Assembly (NCBI GenBank): GCA_029204225.1
Contig: CM055102.1
Coordinates: 4,305,947-4,369,946 of the forward strand
Direction: 5' to 3'
Source: Diphasiastrum complanatum
Lineage: Eukaryota; Streptophyta; Lycopodiopsida; Lycopodiales; Lycopodiaceae
Length of the DNA: 64,000 nucleotides
Position 1 is the stretch's first letter, and every line of letters starts with the position of its first letter. Positions 61,501-64,000 of this stretch are shown piece by piece. Both the position numbers and the translations under genes were made by a program. The notes beneath the pieces were generated by a model that was given only the letters and a program-made list of their open reading frames with translations, ran no database searches and was not told the DNA's origin.

Positions 61501-62473
61501 TGAACACTATCTTCTTGTCATCTGGGGGTATTTGGTTAGAAAATTTTAGAACTTTATGTCACATGTAGTTTTCATTAACTGGTCTTATTGGAGTTACAGT
61601 TTGCCGAACTCTTCTTTGGTCCATAGTTTGTAGACATATGGGTTGTTGCTGCCGCATATAGAAGGCATCGACTTTCTGACCGTGTAAACTCCAGAAAAAG
61701 GTCCTGCCCCATCCATGCATGTGAAGGAGGCAAACATTGGTTTGCCTATCATCCTCAGAGCATTTTAAACTGCCTGCACTCTGCTAAGACCAAACTGCTA
61801 TCAAGTTTCTTTTATCGTGTTTGTCATGCAAGGATTAACCAAGCTACTACTCAGCCCTCACATATCAGCTTGACAACACATGTAACATCTTGTTTTGCAG
61901 GTATTTGTCTTTGAAGTGGCTATCATTAGTCTCTATACCCTCATGAGTCACTTAAAGACTTGATTATCCTGCTGGATGTCATCTACTACAAGAATGTTTT
62001 ATGTCTAAGTTTGCAAAGTTTTTCCAAACTATTCGGGGATATTACAGTTCAGATTGTATTATTTTTGGATTTTATAGAATATAGAAATTTCCTCAGTAGG
62101 CATAAAAGAAGGTAAGGGCAACAAAGCATAACCTACATCAATGGTAGTATTCATAAAGACCATGTGTTTCTGTAGACATTTATGTTTTGTGGTGCTTGTG
62201 TATGGAAAATTGAGGCATACCTTGAATGCTTGTACGGATCAAAGTATAGTTTGTGCAGTCAATTTATCAAATCTCTCAGTGATTTAGATATATTGTTCGA
62301 AGTGCATATCCGTTTAAGATGCTCTATCGGTGTTATAAATCATTGTCCTTGACTCCCTTGTTGAAATCTTGTTATTATTTTGTGCTAAGTCTAAGAAAGC
62401 TGAACCTTGGATATCTTCACTGCAGTTGGAGGTTGTAGGGGAAGGTGGTAAGCCAGGTGGTCATCAGCACTGA
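37226..62473 (+). CDS. COX5B: Cytochrome c oxidase subunit 5b, mitochondrial, six coding exons, 167 aa
   Basis: Coding exons are 37226-37409, 37843-37916, 38011-38061, 40963-41029, 41248-41327 and 62426-62473. All are GT..AG, phases match, and the total is 504 nt ending in TGA. Residues 1-61 are rich in Arg, Ser and Leu with almost no acidic residues, a typical matrix presequence. Exon 2 gives 'GIATGFEREELEAERK', exon 3 'FDLEPPRGPFGTK', exon 4 'EAPAIVQSHFDERIVGC', exon 5 'EDEHDVVWFKLKKGEPYEC' then 'SVCSQVFQ', and exon 6 'LEVVGEGGKPGGHQH', the COX5b blocks in order. Cys120, Cys144 and Cys147 correspond to zinc-site cysteines of the family. The protein is a matrix-side, nucleus-encoded subunit of respiratory complex IV. 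Length fits plant COX5b (about 170 aa). Introns are 433, 94, 2,901, 218 and 21,098 bp; the last is packed with mobile elements. No lesion is seen in the exons. Confidence 0.93.
38062..40962 (+). other. COX5b intron 3 (2.9 kb), mostly unrecognised repeat-like DNA
   Basis: Bounded by AAG|GTGAGC and TTCTAG|GAAGC. A 145-codon frame at 39,147-39,584 is Arg/Met-rich and matches nothing I know. Another frame in the same place is Glu/Asp-rich. The segment 39,700-40,450 has an LTR-like character, but no borders were found. Confidence 0.6.
39769..39897. repeat. Three copies of a 27-bp self-complementary motif
   Basis: CTTCTA..GGCGGTCTCCC..CTAGAAG occurs at 39769-39795, 39826-39852 and 39871-39897. Ends CTTCTA and TAGAAG can pair. 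The first two copies are identical; the third differs at two positions. Confidence 0.9.
41330..41359. repeat. (CT)n tract immediately after the intron 5 donor
   Basis: Fifteen CT units starting two bases inside the intron. Confidence 0.97.
41360..42267. other. Intronic DNA, nothing recognised
   Basis: Left part of COX5b intron 5 before the inverted-repeat element. No domain or repeat border is visible. Confidence 0.4.
42268..42422 (+). repeat. Left member of a diverged direct repeat flanking the 13.3 kb element
   Basis: Shares order and landmarks with 55,831-55,999: 'ACCTCGAGTAGTGTG' versus 'ACCTTGAGTAGTGTG', 'AATAGGTCCATA', 'CTCGACC/CCCGACC' and 'CTATTAGGT/TTATTAGGT'. Confidence 0.8.
42436..42500. 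repeat. (TA)n microsatellite at the left border of the element
   Basis: TA tract with a few interruptions, ending TATAAAAT directly before the terminal inverted repeat. Confidence 0.95.
42501..42720 (+). repeat. Left terminal inverted repeat
   Basis: Very GC-rich with repeated GGACGCG and GTCCG motifs, then A/T runs. The outer 27 bp are identical to the inverted right end; 'GACCCCCGGACGCGG' is a further shared block. Confidence 0.9.
43082..43123. repeat. (GA)n tract abutting the transposase ATG
   Basis: Forty-two bases of GA ending directly at ATG 43,124. Another (GA)n tract lies at 42,943-43,005, and TTTAGGG-like repeats lie between them (43,044-43,078). Confidence 0.95.
43124..46123 (+). 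pseudogene. hAT-superfamily (DUF659) transposase, multi-exon, decayed
   Basis: ATG 43,124 begins 'MAARPIWDEVELLPDKKWRC' followed by 'FTGNASRV', a BED-type zinc-finger start with one Cys changed to Arg. A stop and a G-run frameshift follow near 43,205-43,230. The frame then runs through an Ala/Thr/Pro-rich linker to 'MFYDLNLPFIMATSRKFREA', a TAG at 43,831, and 'VADGWTDRRKRPLINVIV' (first catalytic Asp block). Exon 2 (about 44,219-44,440) has 'VVTDNASNCRGMG' and 'WTPCAAHSLDLLL'. Exon 3 (44,564 to about 44,882) and later pieces give 'WWDSYGVGQIELRTLAFRVL' (about 45,377-45,430) and 'CERNWSAFSLVHKNRRNRL' (about 45,540-45,600), the hAT C-terminal dimerisation region. An acidic tail ends at 46,123. 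Additional stops lie near 44,866 and 45,096. Splice signals between pieces look intact. Confidence 0.9.
46124..46934. other. Post-transposase segment with (GA)n and telomere-like repeats
   Basis: Proline/arginine-rich remnants continue to about 46,370, then AT-rich sequence, a (GA)n tract at 46,555-46,593, and CCCTAAA repeats at 46,696-46,715. No gene seen after the transposase tail. Confidence 0.5.
46696..46715. repeat. Telomere-type (CCCTAAA)n short array
   Basis: Nearly three perfect CCCTAAA units, the plant telomere unit, at an internal position. Confidence 0.9.
46935..47150. repeat. Diverged relative of the 17.5-18.2 kb satellite-like unit
   Basis: Order of landmarks matches that unit: 'ACGAACCCA', 'GCTCGATTC/GCTCAATTC', 'ATCGTT', 'AAAATGGCCC/AAAATGCCCT', 'AATGGACTA'. 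Identity is modest and was judged by eye. Confidence 0.5.
47101..47568 (-). pseudogene. Unrecognised captured coding fragment, long copy
   Basis: A minus-strand frame of 155 codons containing 'VDDIGFSPDKLQQLTSYLWH' and 'RTNTRAPKHL'. The same frame recurs inverted at 53,590-53,931. It immediately follows the SNF2 fragment in the same orientation, so the two may derive from one donor gene. I cannot name the family. Confidence 0.35.
47453..48042. repeat. 590-bp direct repeat, copy 1
   Basis: Near-identical to 48461-49050 at a constant offset of 1,008 bp. The 418 bp between the copies (48,043-48,460) is unrelated sequence that could be an insertion. Confidence 0.93.
47571..47834 (-). pseudogene. 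SNF2-helicase C-terminal fragment, copy 1
   Basis: The minus strand reads 'ARHAISRAFRIGQKHKVFVY', helicase motif VI of SNF2-family remodellers (relatives have 'Q..aRahRIGQ..kV.VYrLv'), then 'IEKASTHKDWLSKIL'. Only this exon-sized piece of the ATPase is present, so it cannot be a working remodeller. Confidence 0.75.
48461..49050. repeat. 590-bp direct repeat, copy 2 (also outer left palindrome arm)
   Basis: Second copy of 47453-48042. Together with the inverted right arm, this segment is present three times within 6.3 kb. Confidence 0.93.
48579..48842 (-). pseudogene. SNF2-helicase C-terminal fragment, copy 2
   Basis: Same 87-codon frame as 47571-47834, differing by about one residue. Confidence 0.75.
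49467..49736 (+). pseudogene. Captured coding fragment, unrecognised, left-arm copy
   Basis: An 89-codon frame ending 'KVLECQEKAELDYA' then TAA, where a related copy at 54,055-54,175 reads through with 'EWLEAEKYVETQRSVFKDAE'. That helical, charged stretch looks like genuine protein-coding ancestry. The partner copy on the right arm is 52430-52699 on the minus strand. Family unknown. Confidence 0.4.
50011..50056. repeat. Telomere-like array, left palindrome arm
   Basis: CTCTAAA units grading into CCCTAAA units. The mirror copy is at 52,088-52,136. Confidence 0.9.
50210..50554 (-). pseudogene. Captured coding fragment, unrecognised, left-arm copy
   Basis: A 114-codon frame containing 'FQTVFDLQNMLKLTFTYTVP'. 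The right-arm partner (51577-51984, plus) has a different frame after residue 69 and reads an acidic, serine-rich 'DSDDDEEYKPSGSQEES' tail, more protein-like than this copy. A third partial copy lies at about 54,207-54,395. Confidence 0.35.
50758..51320. other. Palindrome spacer
   Basis: Contains GAATCG/GAACCG motifs and a small copy of a flanking fragment, and is otherwise AT-rich. No gene seen. Confidence 0.6.
51322..51394. repeat. (CT)n tract at the inner tip of the right arm
   Basis: About 36 CT units; the left arm has only a short interrupted GA run in the mirror position, so the tracts have diverged in length. Confidence 0.97.
51577..51984 (+). pseudogene. Captured coding fragment, unrecognised, right-arm copy
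   Basis: A 135-codon frame, inverted partner of 50210-50554. It has a helical N-terminal half and an Asp/Glu/Ser-rich C-terminal half, a composition typical of nuclear proteins. No family recognised. Confidence 0.4.
52088..52136. repeat. Telomere-like array, right palindrome arm
   Basis: Three TTTAGGG units followed by TTTAGAG variants, mirror of 50,011-50,056. Confidence 0.9.
52430..52699 (-). pseudogene. Captured coding fragment, right-arm copy of 49467-49736
   Basis: Same 89-codon frame on the opposite strand with about three residue differences. Confidence 0.4.
53324..53587 (+). pseudogene. SNF2-helicase C-terminal fragment, copy 3 (right arm)
   Basis: Inverted third copy of the 'AISRAFRIGQKHKVFVY' fragment. 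It continues directly into 53,590-53,931, which holds 'VDDIGFSPDELQQLTNYLWH'. Confidence 0.75.
53985..54395. repeat. Extra shuffled copies of palindrome fragments
   Basis: 53,985-54,187 repeats 49,635-49,840 in direct orientation, and 54,207-54,395 repeats 50,203-50,345 in direct orientation. The first copy keeps Trp/Gln codons where the arm copies have stops, so it is nearer to the ancestral coding sequence. Confidence 0.85.
54574..54614. repeat. (CT)n tract
   Basis: About 20 CT units. Confidence 0.97.
54814..55178 (-). CDS. Inward-facing spliced frame near the right end of the inverted-repeat element, 88 aa
   Basis: On the minus strand ATG 55,178 gives exon 55178-55155 ('MAARIPVD'), donor GAC|GTGAGCG, acceptor TGTGTGCAG|TGGGAG, and exon 55056-54814 to TGA. 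Phase is preserved. The product is highly charged: 'WEKLLEDVRRHNERHRKQKA' then 'IAKMLRQARQRH', a Pro/Glu stretch, and 'MNFTRQQLIMVRERAAIRWA'. A coiled coil or helical bundle is likely. The frame also continues upstream of the ATG through 'TPVCCEALLVE', so the true start may lie further out. It could be an accessory protein of the element or the last exons of a captured host gene. No family recognised. Confidence 0.45.
55261..55505. repeat. Subterminal (TG)n and two (CT)n tracts
   Basis: (TG)n at about 55,268-55,293, (CT)n at 55,326-55,379 and 55,446-55,505, separated by CCCTAAAC-like sequence. In mirror order they resemble the GA/TG/TTTAGGG mixture at 42,830-43,123 on the left side. Confidence 0.9.
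55555..55772 (-). repeat. Right terminal inverted repeat
   Basis: Reverse complement of the left repeat; identical for the outer 27 bp, then similar GC-rich GGACGCG/GTCCG motifs with substitutions and a comparable run of A/T. Confidence 0.9.
55831..55999 (+). repeat. Right member of the direct repeat flanking the 13.3 kb element
   Basis: Counterpart of 42,268-42,422 in the same orientation, beginning about 58 bases outside the right terminal repeat. Confidence 0.8.
56000..56700. other. Intronic DNA, nothing recognised
   Basis: AT-rich sequence between the flanking repeat and a copia remnant; part may be that remnant's LTR, but no border is visible. Confidence 0.35.
56709..57290 (-). pseudogene. 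Ty1/copia RT end and RNase H remnant
   Basis: The minus strand 57023-56709 contains 'YVDPDWVGSIDDKRSTTRC' and 'SWSSKKQETIALSTIKEEYK', the copia RNase H core. Upstream pieces (57,290-57,030) are broken RT sequence. Stops and frameshifts are present. The young LTR element at 57,382 inserted just beside it. Confidence 0.88.
57382..57839 (-). repeat. 3' LTR of the non-autonomous element (458 bp)
   Basis: TG..CA bounded, preceded on the minus strand by AAGGACGG as polypurine tract. Confidence 0.95.
58178..59252 (-). pseudogene. Copia-like gag remnant of the non-autonomous element
   Basis: The minus strand 59252-59052 contains 'MLDGTNYSSWSCKLRF', the copia gag start. After a frameshift, 59208-59011 ends 'RPLKVLGKHF', and 59008-58178 is open for 276 codons starting 'MYRIKDSSSCFLLSTSSSLK', where gag relatives have 'L...Y..KD.SS'. 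Downstream of about residue 20 the long frame matches nothing I know and lacks a zinc knuckle. Confidence 0.7.
60018..60474 (-). repeat. 5' LTR of the non-autonomous element (457 bp)
   Basis: TG..CA bounded, with the tRNA-Met primer site directly adjacent on the minus-strand downstream side. Confidence 0.95.
60480..62425. other. Right part of COX5b intron 5
   Basis: AT-rich, with no reading frame or repeat border recognised. It ends in a pyrimidine-rich stretch and CTGCAG before exon 6. A segment near 61,265-61,335 resembles one at about 63,250-63,325. Confidence 0.4.
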
Positions 62474-62800
62474 AAACAGCTTTATTTGATGTTCTTGCGC
62501 TATGGACATATGGTCGTTTCTGGACTGGTGCATGTATGTGATGTTCTCTCTAGATTCTGACACCTGACATATGTTCAGGACTTGATTTGCTTCAAATTTG
62601 CAGTTTTATACAATTCTTGCTTTGGATGAATATTTATTTGGCAGCTGCAGCGCCAAATTTTGATGGACAACTGATTGCAGAGCAATAAGAAGATAACGCT
62701 TTTGGAAAACCATCCTCCTGGATATTTTCCAACATGCAAGTCTAGGTTTTCAATCAGGAAAGTTTCCAACAAATTTACTTGTTATAATAAACCGAAGTCT
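62474..62800 (+). other. COX5b 3' UTR with candidate poly(A) signal
   Basis: The sequence after the stop codon has an AATAAA at about 62,785 ('ATAATAAACCG') and a weaker AATAAG near 62,685. The end of the transcript is not certain. Confidence 0.4.
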
Positions 62801-64000
62801 GTGGTATCGGGTTGGGTGGTGGTTACTGTATTCCTGAGATCTGGTTGACCTTTTGAAGATATTTATTTTTAAATTCAAATGCCTGTTAGCAAGGAAAAAC
62901 TGCTGATAAGCATATGCAGAAGGTTCTTACTTTCCTTCCTCATCTTGTACGTAAATCGAGGAAGACTCCTGATAACCATGTTGAGCATTTGTAGACATCA
63001 CTAAGGCAGTTTTTTTTGTTGTTGTTGAGTGCAATATTTGTTTACATCAAGTTACCTGGCAAAATGTTGTAGTGTTGTGTATGTTAACAAAGAAAAAGCT
63101 CACTAACAGCCTTAGCCACTTCTATTTTGAGCTACTCGAGAATGCTCTTTTCCAGTGATCTTGTCACAGTTGTATATAACATGTTCATAAACTTGGCAAC
63201 AAGTTAAATAGCATTGTGCCCATATCGTAGCATTTGGCTGACATTATGCATGATGAAGTTGATGGTTTAAGAGTCTGTGAGTGAACGCCATAAGGTTGAA
63301 GATTGTATGCGTCCTTTGTTATGTCACGTACCGTCCTAGACATAACCTTGATATATCATGTTCATGTTGAACCAAAAGTTGCTACAGCTTTTGACCACAA
63401 CCAATCTATGACGGCTGGTGTGGCTATTCTCAAAAGTTGAGATTAACAAAGTTTTAAACACTCCATGATACATTGCAGAAGATGTAGTGATTTTTAGAAC
63501 CTTCAATATGTGGATGACATGGAACTGCATAAATTTCTATTGGTGTTAATGTGATTTTTGAGGTTAGAAGTGAAAGACCTGCATTATGATGTGAGCGCGT
63601 TTATTTATTTGTTTGTTTTTTTCCTTATGAGGTTTGTGTCATCCAATGAACTGATTGTGCTTATCATATCCACCTTTATGACATCAATTTGCACCTATAT
63701 TTGGTAAGAGTGATTGATTTTATAGGTCTAGTTTTTCCACAAATTGCGATTCTTCGGCTGACGAATCACGATTCGTCAAAGAATCGAGCAGTCCTGATTT
63801 GAATAGGAAAGAATCAGGACTGGAATTTGTTTTTGGTAACAGCTCGGGCCCGATTCTATCGCGATTCACTTTCTCTTCATTTTTTGCGCCTCTTTCAAGG
63901 GAGAGAATAGGAGAGAGGGAGAAAGTTGAGGAGAGGAGAAAGGAGAGGAGAGAATAGAGAGCCTAGAGGAGAGCGGAAGGAGCTTAGAGGAGAGAGGTGG
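62801..64000. other. Intergenic, nothing recognised; palindromic GATTCG motifs near the end
   Basis: No gene seen. From 63,740 to 63,870 short self-complementary GATTCG/CGAATC motifs and 'AGGAAAGAATCAGG' recur, followed by a purine-rich GAGAGGAGA stretch running to the window edge. This may be the end of another inverted-repeat transposon cut off by the window. Confidence 0.3.

Larger units (their letters stand above)
41328..62425 (+). other. COX5b intron 5, 21,098 bp
   Basis: Donor CAG|GTCTCT at 41,328 and acceptor CTGCAG|TTGGAG ending at 62,425. The exon before ends at residue 152 and the exon after resumes at residue 153 in phase 0, giving the continuous family motif 'SQVFQLEVVG'. All elements listed between these coordinates therefore lie inside a host intron. 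The donor runs directly into a (CT)n tract at 41,330-41,359. Confidence 0.88.

Overview
The window looks like nuclear DNA of a land plant with a large, retrotransposon-rich genome. Two spliced genes with typical plant families and GT..AG introns can be read. Almost everything else is transposable-element debris, long (GA)n/(CT)n tracts and plant-type TTTAGGG-like repeats. A 21 kb intron in a small housekeeping gene would fit a large-genome lineage such as a fern or gymnosperm, but the sequence alone does not settle the clade.

Layout. 1-8.1 kb: decayed Ty3/gypsy fragments (gag-like, two integrase/chromodomain tails) and unrecognised DNA. 8.2-12.7 kb: a MYB-CC (PHR1-like / MYR) transcription-factor gene, six coding exons, 417 aa. 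12.7-18.2 kb: broken Ty1/copia and Ty3/gypsy pieces, mostly on the minus strand, then a two-unit tandem repeat of about 360 bp. 18.2-21.4 kb: microsatellites and a weak candidate for a small spliced gene. 21,405-27,046: a complete but inactivated Ty1/copia element with 0.9 kb LTRs and the target duplication GGGAA. 27-36.7 kb: a scrambled nest of copia and gypsy fragments in both orientations, including three copies of one LTR family and a 76-bp fold-back inside a reverse transcriptase.

37.2-62.5 kb: one nuclear gene for mitochondrial cytochrome c oxidase subunit 5b (COX5b, 167 aa, six coding exons). The last 15 codons are separated from exon 5 by a 21,098-bp intron. That intron holds (i) a 13.3 kb element bounded by long GC-rich terminal inverted repeats (42,501-55,772). 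It carries a decayed hAT-type (DUF659) transposase at one end and a short inward-facing spliced reading frame at the other. Its centre is a 5.2 kb near-perfect palindrome built from repeated pieces that include a SNF2-helicase fragment. The intron also holds (ii) a copia RNase H remnant and (iii) a young, non-autonomous LTR element (57,382-60,474) with 5-bp target duplications and LTRs differing at five positions plus one indel.

The two host genes are unrelated: one is a nuclear regulator of the phosphate-starvation-response family type, the other a respiratory-chain subunit. The most unusual object is the large inverted-repeat element in COX5b intron 5, with its palindromic, gene-fragment-bearing core.
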